From positions 1-50,070 of the forward strand of contig VXRL01000014.1 in NCBI GenBank assembly GCA_009838515.1: a DNA stretch of 50,070 nt, given 5' to 3'. The position numbers were made by a program, and so were the translations under genes. The notes beneath the pieces are model-generated. The model had not been told where the DNA came from, made no database searches, and saw nothing but the letters and a program-made list of their open reading frames with translations. Every line of letters starts with the position of its first letter. Within the stretch, counting starts at the first letter, position 1. Positions 22,534 to 30,804 of the stretch are shown piece after piece. This stretch comes from Terriglobia bacterium (lineage in GTDB: Bacteria > Acidobacteriota > Terriglobia > Bryobacterales > UBA6623).

Positions 22534-23100
22534 ATGAGAACGAATTGGCTTACTCCAATAACGTGGCTTTGCGCAATCCTTCTGCTCCCTGCATGTTCGA
22601 TGCAAGCAGGGGGCCCCTGACCCGACTTTGCCTTCCAAGCAGTCGCCCTACACCCGACGGATCTAGCCTACGCCCCCACCAAGCAGTAGATCCGTCCTTC
22701 CATCATCAGGACCGAGGGGCGTATCGAGGATCCGTTGGGCAAATTCTACCTGTACTACGCTCCCCACAAGTACGGGCGATCAGCATGGTGTGCGCCGACA
22801 GTCTGGACGGTCCGTGGACGGAGTTCAAGGCCAATCCTGTCATCACGGGCCAGAGTGCTCCCGCTATCCGCTAGATCGAAGAGCAGGGCGAACTCCACAT
22901 GAAGGGCACACAAGAAACGCTCGAACCGCGCTGTGGACCAGTCGAGACGGGGTTCACTTCAAGCATCGGGGCGCGAGCATCACTTCGGCGAACATCGGCC
23001 CGCGCAACGCCACTCACACCCGAGTCAATGCCGGGAAGCACAGCTGCCCGCACCAACAACCGGACTACGAGTCTCTGATCAGGACCCCATTCCTGCCAGC
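22534..23100 (+). pseudogene. Lipoprotein glycoside-hydrolase-like pseudogene
   Basis: ATG 22534 starts a lipoprotein signal peptide (ITWLCAILLLPACS) that stops after 28 codons. The following sequence, spread over three frames, reads like a five-bladed beta-propeller glycosidase (GH43/GH32 style): LGKFYLYYAPHKYG, then ISMVCADSLDGPWTEFKANP, then TALWTSRDGVHFKHRG and GPRNATHTRV. There are several in-frame stops (near 22617, 22687 and 22873) and at least two frameshifts. The order of fragments is that of one original gene of at least 190 codons. The precise GH family is not certain. The end at 23100 is approximate. Confidence 0.55.
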
Positions 23101-23154
23101 GGCCTTCCTGCCGCCCACTTCTCCGATCCCCTCGCCGGCATCAGCCGGCTTCGC

Positions 23155-24513
23155 TCACCGACCCGGCTGCTCGCCGACCAGAGTGAGCGATTGGATCCGG
23201 CCCAGCAGGTCACCCCTGCTCTTGGAGAGCGATTCCAGTTCTACTCCTGGCGAAAGGCTAGTGATCACCGATCTGCCAATGACGTGGCGGCCAGGGTTCG
23301 ACCCGCCAGCGGATTCCGTTCGCAGGCCCCAGATTGTGTGAAACGCGACGGGGATGCCTTGGTAGGTTCCGAGATAGAGCATCACATGCCCGGGAATGTT
23401 CAGCAGAGTCCGGAACGGAGCGGCTTGCGCTACGACGCGATCCTCCTTCTCAGAGGCCGACAGCCCCTCTTCGAGATCCACCTTCTTGCCTGCTCCCGCC
23501 TGCTGTCCCGAATTGCGCGGTAAGGGCAAGCCGAATGGAAGCAGCAAGTCCAGAACTGTGGAGGAACAGTCTCGATAGCCGCCCAGCCCACCCCATCCGT
23601 ACGGCTGTCCGATGATCTGGTTGACGAGGCCCGCGAGGTTCTCGCCCGTAAACGCCATCGGTACCTCCGCAATGACATCACTCGGCGCCTGGGCCCGCGT
23701 GAGCACTGCTTGCCTGTCTTCGTCGGCCAGTGCCGCGAGCACGCTCGTCTCGGGACCGGCTGCAGGCTCGAACGGCAGCAGCATCCCTACGCGACCCTCG
23801 AACAAAAAGCCTCCTTGGTCGCTCTCGAGCGGAGTCCGGTCGCTGAGAATCGCGCCCAAGGTTTCCGCGCGGTAAGCCGCAACGAAGTCATCACTCACAA
23901 ACGCGATGTCTCGCACGTCGATCCAGCCGCACGTGTACGGTGAGTCCGCCGCGACATAGCGTCCGTCCCGCGAGGTGTGCGACACGAACAACGGGGTACC
24001 AGCCCAGACCGCCGAGTTCTGGTTGTAGTCGAACGGGTAGCCCTCGCCCGCCAAGCGGAAGTCGTGGAAGACCGGATCAGCTGATGGCAGCGCACGAAGC
24101 GACGCGTTGCGGACTGTGATCGCTCGATCGGCTCGGCTCGGGTACTGCTCCAGCAGCGCGTTCGAGATTGTGGCTTCCAGCTTCGCTGCGGAGACTTCCA
24201 GCAGATTCGGGCCGAATGTCGGCCGACGCCGGAATGACGCTTCGGCCCAGGCGAACTCCTCCGGCGTGCAGGCCGCAGGCTCCGACTGGTCCCACGGACC
24301 GAACCAGTATGCCTCCAAGCCGGCGGATCGATCCTCGTCAGCCTCGGGTAACGGGATGGCCCCGGTTCGAATGATCTCCGAGGCATCCTGAGGGATCGTC
24401 TCCAGATCCTGAATGGTGCCCGTCGACACCTTCGGATTCTCGTCGTGCGAGCAGCCTGCGACTACAAGAAAGGTAGGCAAGACAGCCGTGCATAGCCAGA
24501 GCCGATTGTGCAT
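23155..24513 (-). CDS. SH3-NlpC/P60 cell-wall peptidase lipoprotein
   Basis: A 452-residue lipoprotein with lipobox VVAGC (C21). The mature protein has an N-terminal helical region (about 60-125), one or two SH3-like domains (about 130-240; ITVRNASLRALPSADPV, YTCGWIDVRDIAFV) and a C-terminal NlpC/P60 domain: YGWGGLGGYRDCSSTVLDLL with catalytic C316, NIPGHVMLYLG with H376 and FHTIWG with H392. This architecture is that of murein gamma-D-glutamyl-diamino acid endopeptidases that trim or recycle peptidoglycan stem peptides, acting at the periplasmic side of a membrane. It is flanked by a pseudogene and a TA module and is transcribed alone. Confidence 0.85.
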   Translation of the reverse strand: MHNRLWLCTAVLPTFLVVAGCSHDENPKVSTGTIQDLETIPQDASEIIRTGAIPLPEADEDRSAGLEAYWFGPWDQSEPAACTPEEFAWAEASFRRRPTFGPNLLEVSAAKLEATISNALLEQYPSRADRAITVRNASLRALPSADPVFHDFRLAGEGYPFDYNQNSAVWAGTPLFVSHTSRDGRYVAADSPYTCGWIDVRDIAFVSDDFVAAYRAETLGAILSDRTPLESDQGGFLFEGRVGMLLPFEPAAGPETSVLAALADEDRQAVLTRAQAPSDVIAEVPMAFTGENLAGLVNQIIGQPYGWGGLGGYRDCSSTVLDLLLPFGLPLPRNSGQQAGAGKKVDLEEGLSASEKEDRVVAQAAPFRTLLNIPGHVMLYLGTYQGIPVAFHTIWGLRTESAGGSNPGRHVIGRSVITSLSPGVELESLSKSRGDLLGRIQSLTLVGEQPGR

Positions 24514-24797
24514 TCTCTAGCGATTGTAGAAAACGGATCGGAATTGACTCTCAATGACAACGAAAATTGCGCACTCCACCACGTGGGGGGAGTCGCCGCG
24601 GGTTTCGCGGACTCCTCCTCTGCGTTGCGATGGGGCTTGAGGCGGCCCGCAAGATCGCGGCCGTGTCTTTCCACAGAACTGAGAAGGCCGCCAACGCAGG
24701 AGGTATAGATCGACGACAGCAACTCCTGCTCGTCTCGACGGCCCAGCGAGGACGCTTGACGGATCCGCCTGCTTCTGGTTTTCGTTGCCGCAAGCTG
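24514..24797. other. Interval without supported genes
   Basis: Between the NlpC/P60 gene and brnT no frame has recognisable content. The minus strand should hold the promoter of the lipoprotein gene; I could not pick out a convincing one. Confidence 0.4.
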
Positions 24798-24826
24798 TTG
24801 CCAAAATGCACACATTGTACGATAAT
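24798..24826 (+). promoter_or_regulatory. Sigma70-type promoter of brnTA
   Basis: TTGCCA (24798-24803), a 17-base spacer and GATAAT (24821-24826) form a near-consensus promoter. The expected start of transcription, about 7 bases after the -10 box, falls at 24833, exactly the first base of the toxin's GTG start codon, implying a leaderless mRNA. Confidence 0.6.
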
Positions 24827-24832
24827 CGACTT

Positions 24833-25120
24833 GTGATCCTCAGTTTCGGCTGGAGCACGGAAAAGAATCAACAACTCATCGAGCAGCGAGGTATCTCATT
24901 CGAGAGTGTTGTCTCCGCGATAGAGCAGGGTGATTTGGTGGACGTTCTAGAGCACCCGAATCAGGAGCGATACCCGGGTCAGATGATCTATGTTGTGGAA
25001 GCCGACGAGTACTTGTACCTCGTGCCCTTCGTCACAGAGGCTGACGGCACTCGTTTCCTAAAGACGATCATCCCGAGTCGGAAGGCGACGAGAACGTACC
25101 GGAGGAGGCCGCAATCGTGA
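24833..25120 (+). CDS. brnT: BrnT-family toxin
   Basis: A 95-residue RelE-fold ribonuclease toxin: SFGWSTEKNQQLIEQRGISF, ESVVSAIEQGDLVDVL, HPNQERYPGQMIYVVEAD and FLKTIIPSRKATRTY. The W-x-x-x-K-N and R-G-I-S-F motifs and the final I-P-S-R-K-A-T-R are characteristic. I choose GTG 24833 because family similarity begins right there and the promoter predicts transcription from that base; the frame is open back to 24785. The antitoxin gene overlaps its stop by four bases (GTGA). Confidence 0.8.
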   Translation: MILSFGWSTEKNQQLIEQRGISFESVVSAIEQGDLVDVLEHPNQERYPGQMIYVVEADEYLYLVPFVTEADGTRFLKTIIPSRKATRTYRRRPQS

Positions 25121-25392
25121 ACAAAGACATGAGCGCAGAAGAGATTGACATTCTGGACAGATTCGAGCGGGGTAATCTGCGCTCTGCTCCCGACGTCGAT
25201 CGAGAAGTTGAGTTGGCCCTTGCGGCGGCTCGCAACACGTTCAACAAGACCAAGCGTGTGAATCTGCGGGTCACCGAGCGTGACTTCCGCCTCGCCAAAG
25301 CTCGGGCCAGAGAGGAAGGGATTGCCTATCAGACACTTCTTTCCAGTGTTATCCACAAGTACCTTTCGGGGAGGCTGACCGAAAAGAGGTAG
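25117..25392 (+). CDS. BrnA-type antitoxin (ribbon-helix-helix)
   Basis: A 91-residue antitoxin with an acidic N-terminal half (SAEEIDILDRFERGNLRSAP) and a ribbon-helix-helix at the C-terminus (RVNLRVTERDFRLAKARARE, GIAYQTLLSSVIHKYLSG). In BrnA-like proteins the DNA-binding part is likewise C-terminal and the I-A-Y-Q-T-L-L-x-S-x-I-H-K-Y-L segment is typical. It starts at GTG 25117 inside the toxin stop. BrnA represses brnTA and neutralises BrnT. No damage is visible. Confidence 0.8.
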   Translation: MNKDMSAEEIDILDRFERGNLRSAPDVDREVELALAAARNTFNKTKRVNLRVTERDFRLAKARAREEGIAYQTLLSSVIHKYLSGRLTEKR

Positions 25393-25624
25393 CTCGACAT
25401 CACTGCCTGAGTGTGAAAGCGAAACGAGCCTAGCCGCTAAGTCCTTCCGTCCCGGCTCCGGCCGCGAGCCGAGTGTCGAGACACCGCCTCGATACCTACA
25501 GTTCACGCTGATAGTTGCAGGTCTAGGTGCGTTGCCAGTTGAGGAGGCACGCGTAGGGTTTGTCGCACAGGCAGATCCACCAAGATTTTGGAACTTCGTT
25601 ACCGGTTCGAGCTATACTTCAATC

Positions 25625-25683
25625 ACTCCCCTTGCGGTTTCGAGCGCAGGGCGCAGGGCCTCTCCGGAGGCCCTTGCTTTTTT
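25625..25683 (+). ncRNA. Possible small RNA with strong terminator
   Basis: TATACT (25613-25618) with TTGGAA 19 bases upstream could be a promoter, and about 60 bases later the hairpin at 25656-25673 is followed by T6. No reading frame of interest lies between, so a 60-base transcript is possible. The spacer is longer than ideal and no known RNA family is recognised. Confidence 0.3.
25656..25683 (+). terminator. Rho-independent terminator
   Basis: GGGCCTC-TCCG-GAGGCCC forms a perfect 7-base-pair GC-rich stem with a 4-base loop, extended by GCA/TTGC pairing with one bulge, followed by TTGCTTTTTT. It is oriented for plus-strand transcripts and lies 264 bases after brnA, so it may end the brnTA mRNA or a small RNA starting near 25625. 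Confidence 0.75.
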
Positions 25684-25790
25684 GGGCTACATTGATGCGC
25701 ACGTTCCTTATGCAGACAACGGATAGACCGAATAGTAGCGAGTTTGACGATAGAGAAACCGTTTTAGTATCAGGCAGTTAAGGAACTAGA

Positions 25791-25866
<76 letters not shown>

Positions 25867-26257
25867 GCAATCTGACTGTTCGCATCATCGCAAACGCGAA
25901 CGATCCTGTCAAATCCTTCTGGCGTTTTGCGGCGAGGTCGAAGCGGTTCCCTGGGCGCGTCGTGCTAGGCTCGCCTCCCTCCCCACGTGTCCGCTAGCGG
26001 CCGACTTTCTCACCGCAGCGGTTGCCATTAAAGCGCCATCGAGCGCCACAAGCGTGCACTGTCAGGCCATCCCCGAGCCAGTGCCCACCCTTAAGCCGCG
26101 TCAATGTCGGGGTACGCCGGTGACGTCAGGCGCTAACGGCGGCTCGACGACCCGACAATGCTTCCTACGCGCCGCCACTCAGTGCGCAGCCAGTTGGCAG
26201 TCGCAAGCAACGGAAGGCCTGCCAAATCCAGAACTTTGCGCAAGCCAGCGCTGGGCC
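25867..26257. other. Gene-free interval
   Basis: No supported gene, repeat or hairpin between the tRNA and the 3' end of the arabinofuranosidase gene. The frames here are short and lack family resemblance. The tRNA promoter should be at the left edge, but I see no strong boxes. Confidence 0.4.
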
Positions 26258-27913
26258 TCAGCCGGTCGCTACCTGGAGGGCGGTGTAGGACCGAGCGGGA
26301 AGCTTGATGTTCATTTTCGCCGCCGCGGACGGCACATCGAACCGCTGACCGGCCACGTTGTTCGGATCGTCAAACGTGTTCGTGGCCTTGAGGTCCGACC
26401 CGCTGATCATCTCGGCTTGGACCACCTTCGTTGGAGTGATGTCTTCGAAACGGAGCTCGACCTCGCGCTCCTTTTCGAGATCCCTGTTGAGCAAGAGAAT
26501 CCCGCAATTTCCCGATTCCGGATCGAAGGTGGCCGACACGTCGAGATACGGAGTCTCTTCTGGTCGGCTCGTAGGCGCGTTCACATAGTCGGCATTGTAT
26601 TGGCGCTCGACCGAGTAGGTTTCCGAACGCACTAAGAGGTCCAGTACGTCACCCTTGGCGTACTGGATGCCCCATGCGTACGGATAGTAGATTGTCTGGC
26701 GTAACACGCCGTCCTTGTTCGTGACCAGCGCAGCGATGACGTTGATGATCTGGGCGAGGCAGCCGATGCGTACGCGGTCCGCGTTTCGCAGGAGCGTGTT
26801 GACCATGCCTCCCACTAGGAGCGCGTCTTCGAGGTTGTAGACCTCCTCTAGCAGCGGAGGCGCGAACTTCCCCTGGCCGTTCGTGTGCTCACCTGAACGC
26901 GCACGGTACCAGACGTTCCATTCGTCGAACGAGAGCCAGAGCTGTTTCGGTGACTTGAGAAGCCCCCGAACGTAGTCGCAGACAGCGATCGTCTCCTTGA
27001 TCTGGTAGTCCATGTCCAGATTCAAGGCAAGAAAGCGCGCCGAGTCCTCGCCCGTCTCGTCGGGCGTGTTGCCGTAGTAGCGATGAAGCGAGAGCCCGTC
27101 GACTTCGGGGTAGCACTCCTCTAGCGTCTCCCGATCCCAGATCAGGTAAGTCGGCATGAACGGGGCGCTGGACCCGCAAGCGATGAGTTCCGTCGAGGGG
27201 TCGATGGAACGGATCTGGCGTGCCGCGTCACGCGCCTTTCGACCGTATTCGCGGGCCGGCATGTGACCGATTTGCCACCAGCCGTCCATCTCGTTCCCAA
27301 GGCACCACGTCTTTACCTTGTGCGGTTGCTCATAGCCATGTTCCCGGCGCAGGTCGCTCCAGCGAGTGCCTTTCTCGACGTTGCAGTATTCCACCAGCGC
27401 TGCCGAGGTTTCCGGAGTTCCGGTCCCGAGATTCGTGGCCAGCAGCGGCTCGGTGCCGATCAGCTTGCACCAATCGATGAATTCGTTGGTGCCGAACTGG
27501 TTCGTCTCGATGGAATTCCAAGCACGCTCCAGCACCTCAGGCCGGTCTTTCTTGGGCCCGACGCCATGCAGCCAGTCGTAGCCGGACACGAAGTTGCCGC
27601 CCGGATAGCGCATGATCGGGCACCTGAGCTCCTGCATTTCCCTGACAACGTCAGAGCGGAATCCGTTGCTGTCCGCCAAGGATGACTCCGGCTCATAGAT
27701 GCCCCCGTAGATCGCGCGCCCCAAGTGCTCAAGGAACGCCCCCATCAATCGGGGATCCATCGACGCTCGCTTCCGGGTCGAGTTCAGGAAGACCTGCGCC
27801 GGGCCGCCGCTTGACTGGGCGTAGCCCAGGCTCGTTAGCCAACCGCCCGCCGCAAGCGCCGGAGTGGCCGTCGCAATGGCTTTGAAGAATTCGCGTCTGT
27901 TGGATTCGGTCAT
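26258..27913 (-). CDS. Alpha-L-arabinofuranosidase (GH51), Tat-exported
   Basis: A 551-residue GH51 enzyme removing terminal arabinofuranose from arabinan, arabinoxylan or arabinogalactan. A twin-arginine signal (ESNRREFFKAIATATPALAA, residues 3-22) sends the folded protein across the inner membrane. Family motifs: FLEHLGRAIYGGIYEPES, RYPGGNFVSGYDWLHGVG, CLGNEMDGWW with E208 as acid/base, LSFDEWNVWY with E331 as nucleophile, and the C-terminal beta-domain. The start ATG 27913 directly precedes the signal; the frame is open to 28039 but that part is not protein-like. Divergent from the deacetylase gene across 277 bases, so the two may share regulation. Confidence 0.92.
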   Translation of the reverse strand: MTESNRREFFKAIATATPALAAGGWLTSLGYAQSSGGPAQVFLNSTRKRASMDPRLMGAFLEHLGRAIYGGIYEPESSLADSNGFRSDVVREMQELRCPIMRYPGGNFVSGYDWLHGVGPKKDRPEVLERAWNSIETNQFGTNEFIDWCKLIGTEPLLATNLGTGTPETSAALVEYCNVEKGTRWSDLRREHGYEQPHKVKTWCLGNEMDGWWQIGHMPAREYGRKARDAARQIRSIDPSTELIACGSSAPFMPTYLIWDRETLEECYPEVDGLSLHRYYGNTPDETGEDSARFLALNLDMDYQIKETIAVCDYVRGLLKSPKQLWLSFDEWNVWYRARSGEHTNGQGKFAPPLLEEVYNLEDALLVGGMVNTLLRNADRVRIGCLAQIINVIAALVTNKDGVLRQTIYYPYAWGIQYAKGDVLDLLVRSETYSVERQYNADYVNAPTSRPEETPYLDVSATFDPESGNCGILLLNRDLEKEREVELRFEDITPTKVVQAEMISGSDLKATNTFDDPNNVAGQRFDVPSAAAKMNIKLPARSYTALQVATG

Positions 27914-28190
27914 GGTCAATCGAGGTCGCTGGATGGCGCCCGTGCCCAGCGTGCATCCGTCCGTTGCTTCCGCGGCAAGCCGACGCTGAACGACGCTGTC
28001 CTGCTGCGATCTGGCTGGATCGATGGATGGGCAGCACATTCCGCGCTGCGGCGGACGTGCTGCCCGTTAGAGTCGCAAACCGGCCGCAGGCTAGGCAAGT
28101 GCCAGGAGGCGGTCCGAGGCGCAACCGCCCCCCCGGTCTCTGCGATCCTTTGACCTGAGTATCGTTGCGCCAATACAATCTGAAGCGCAC

Positions 28191-29066
28191 ATGAGTGAGA
28201 GATTCGCCTGGGCAGTCGTCGCTGTAGCTGCTTTGAGCCTTGCTTGCGAGCAGCCAGCTGCGAACGGCCTGCAGCCCATCCCGGATGGGCTCGTGGTCCT
28301 GACGTTCGACGACGGCAACAAGTCAGACATCGACTTCGTGGCCCCGACGCTGCAAGAGTACGGGTTCGGAGCGTCCTTCTATATCACCGAAGGACTTGGT
28401 TTCAGAGCCGACGTACAAAAGGAGCGGTATGTCTCCTGGGACGATGTCCGCCGCCTCCACGATCTCGGATTCGAGGTCGGCAACCACACCGGCGGGCATC
28501 CGAACATGGCAGAGCTGCCGAAAGCAGAGATTCGGTCCAATCTCGAACTGATCGAGCAACGCTGCGAGCAGCACGGCATTCCAGCGCCGAGAACCTTCGT
28601 GTACCCTGGCTGGCGCCACAGCCTCGCGGTGGTGGAGGTGCTCTCGGAGAAGGGGTATGTGTTCGCCCGTCGCGGCGTGAGCCCCGAACATCCCGACGGC
28701 GGACGGGGCGCTCGCGGCCGTGCGTACGATCCGGAGGAAGATCACCCGCTTCTCATACCCACGACCGGCTACGCAGGACCCGAGTGGGGTTTCGAGGATC
28801 TGGTCTGGGCTGTCGACCAAGCCCGGAACGGCAAGATCGCCGTGCTGACCTTCCACGGGGTCCCGGCACTGGAGCACCCGTGGGTCCACACTGATCCCGA
28901 AGTCTTCGTTCAATACATGGACTACCTGAAGCAGCGGGGCTGCACCGTGATTTCGGTGCGAGACTTGACCCGCTATGTGGACCCAGCCAAGCGTCCGGCG
29001 GACCCATACGCGCCCATCGAAAGGAGGATTTCCCTCCAGACTTCGAGCGATGCGCCAGCGAATTGA
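28191..29066 (+). CDS. Polysaccharide deacetylase (NodB-type) lipoprotein
   Basis: A 291-residue protein with a lipoprotein signal (AVVAVAALSLAC, C19) and a NodB homology domain: LVVLTFDDGNKSDIDF with D40 (base) and D41 (metal), VGNHTGGHPNM with metal ligands H99 and H103, FVYPGW and LTFHGVP near the end. Such enzymes remove acetyl groups from chitooligosaccharide, peptidoglycan or other N- or O-acetylated glycans. The metal triad Asp-His-His is complete. It is divergent from the GH51 gene, and both products are exported, fitting work on an external glycan. The substrate cannot be read from sequence. Confidence 0.87.
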   Translation: MSERFAWAVVAVAALSLACEQPAANGLQPIPDGLVVLTFDDGNKSDIDFVAPTLQEYGFGASFYITEGLGFRADVQKERYVSWDDVRRLHDLGFEVGNHTGGHPNMAELPKAEIRSNLELIEQRCEQHGIPAPRTFVYPGWRHSLAVVEVLSEKGYVFARRGVSPEHPDGGRGARGRAYDPEEDHPLLIPTTGYAGPEWGFEDLVWAVDQARNGKIAVLTFHGVPALEHPWVHTDPEVFVQYMDYLKQRGCTVISVRDLTRYVDPAKRPADPYAPIERRISLQTSSDAPAN

Positions 29067-29216
29067 GGCTCTGGTCACGACCGCTCGAAGGCGCCCGGGA
29101 GGCTTGGCCGGCGGCCGTGCAAGCGCGGGACTGGCGCTTTGCACGGTGGCCGAGTGTGGGCTATCCTAGGCTTGCCGGGACAAGCGACACACTGAGCCTG
29201 GCTCGGAGACACAAGG

Positions 29217-30779
29217 GTGCTCGCAACGCCAGCCCGCTTCGCTCGTCTAGCTACTGCCGGGTTCTGCTCGCTGATTCTGCTGGCTCTCTCCGCCCGTTCG
29301 GCGCCGGGCCCGGGAGACCACCTCCAGCGGTCACTGCAGCTGATGCAGCAAGGGAACCTCTCCTCCGCCGAGTCTGAGGCGAGGCTGGCTCTGGAGGATC
29401 CTTCAAGCAAGCCCGTGGCGCTTGCCTTGCTGGGGTCGATTCGTCTCCAGCAGCAGAAGTACAAGGAGGGTACGGAGTTCTTGGAGAGCGCGATCCGCGA
29501 GAACCCCGGTCTCGCGGGCGCCCGCCTGAACCTCGCGCAAGCGTACGCCTTCCTCGGCAAGCACGCCCGCGCCGAGGCCTTGTTCCGAGAAGTTTTCGCC
29601 CAAGCGCCCGAAAACGCCAACGCCCGCCTGGGGCTTGTCCGGCTCGAGGCTCGCAAGGGCAATCACCGAGAGGCGCTCGATCTGGCCCGCCCGCTGGAAG
29701 AGCAATTGCGAATGTCGCCCGACGGTCTGTTGCTGCTGGCTGAAAGCTACACGGGCGTGGGAGAGCTGGCGAAGGCGCGCGGACTGGTCGATGACTGGAA
29801 CGGGCTTGAGGCAGTGCCGCGGGACTGGACCGTCAAGTTCGCCCTCGCATTGTCGCGAGGCGGGCTCAATCCCAGCGGAATCGAGGTTCTCGAGCGTGTG
29901 AAGCGAGAGGGGCTGGCGAACTTTGATGTCACGTTCAACCTGGCTGGGTTCTACTTGCTCGAAGACGACCTTGGCAAGGCGTCGCAGAACTACGAGCTCG
30001 CCGTGCGCTTTGACGATCAATCGGTCCCAGCTTTGAAGCAGGTGGCATCGATCGCGGAGAGGCAAGGTGAGCTTGAGAAGGCCTTGGCCTTCCTGATCCG
30101 TGCCAAGCTGGAGGCTCCCGAGGATGCGGAGGTGCTGCTGTCGTTCGGGACCGTAGCATTGCGCCTGGATCTGCTCGAGGATGCGACCAAGGCGCTTGAG
30201 AAAGCCTTGGAATTGCGGCCGGGCCACAAGTCTACGCGGTACTGGCTAGGCACCGCGCGGGGCGGCGCCCGCCAGTACGAAGCGGCGCTCGAGCTCTACC
30301 GCGGTATTCTCGACGAGAATCCCGAGGATGCGCAGATTCAGTACGCGGTCGGCTCGGTCTACTACCTCAGCGTCGCGTTCGAGGACGCGATCCGACACCT
30401 CACGGAGAGCTGTCGGATCGACCCGGACCAGCTGCTCTCCCCTTACTACTTGGCCATGATCGCCCAGAAGCAGGGGAGAAACGAGGACGCGATCCAGATG
30501 TTCGGGGAGATCCTCGAGAGCCATCCCGAGCATGCCCTTTCATACGAAGGGCTGGCGGTTTCCCAGTTCAAGACCAGGCAGTACGACGAAGCCCGCCGGA
30601 ACTTCGAGACCGCTATCCGGTTGAATCCCCAGTCCGCCCGCGCCAACTACCAGTTCGGGCAACTCCTCGTGCGCATGGGCCTGCGCGAGGAGGCGAAGCA
30701 GCAACTCGCGGCGGCCAAGGGACTCCGCGAGGAAGAAGAGAAGACGCAACTCGTCAAGACGCTGCTCAACCCGCACTAG
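29217..30779 (+). CDS. Secreted TPR-repeat protein (520 aa)
   Basis: A 520-residue protein with an N-terminal signal peptide (residues 1-28, FCSLILLALSARSAPG) followed by tetratricopeptide repeats to the end. Clear repeat units include AEALFREVFAQAPENANARL, ATKALEKALELRPGHKSTRY, DAIRHLTESCRIDPDQLLSP and EARRNFETAIRLNPQSARAN; I estimate 12-14 units. TPR arrays form a solenoid for protein-protein contact; the signal peptide places it in the periplasm or outside. The start GTG 29217 fits the signal peptide, though the AAGG before it is very close. A second TPR gene follows after 25 bases, so the pair is an operon. Confidence 0.85.
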   Translation: MLATPARFARLATAGFCSLILLALSARSAPGPGDHLQRSLQLMQQGNLSSAESEARLALEDPSSKPVALALLGSIRLQQQKYKEGTEFLESAIRENPGLAGARLNLAQAYAFLGKHARAEALFREVFAQAPENANARLGLVRLEARKGNHREALDLARPLEEQLRMSPDGLLLLAESYTGVGELAKARGLVDDWNGLEAVPRDWTVKFALALSRGGLNPSGIEVLERVKREGLANFDVTFNLAGFYLLEDDLGKASQNYELAVRFDDQSVPALKQVASIAERQGELEKALAFLIRAKLEAPEDAEVLLSFGTVALRLDLLEDATKALEKALELRPGHKSTRYWLGTARGGARQYEAALELYRGILDENPEDAQIQYAVGSVYYLSVAFEDAIRHLTESCRIDPDQLLSPYYLAMIAQKQGRNEDAIQMFGEILESHPEHALSYEGLAVSQFKTRQYDEARRNFETAIRLNPQSARANYQFGQLLVRMGLREEAKQQLAAAKGLREEEEKTQLVKTLLNPH

Positions 30780-30804
30780 AGCCCGGGTTCGCGCGAACAT
30801 CGCA

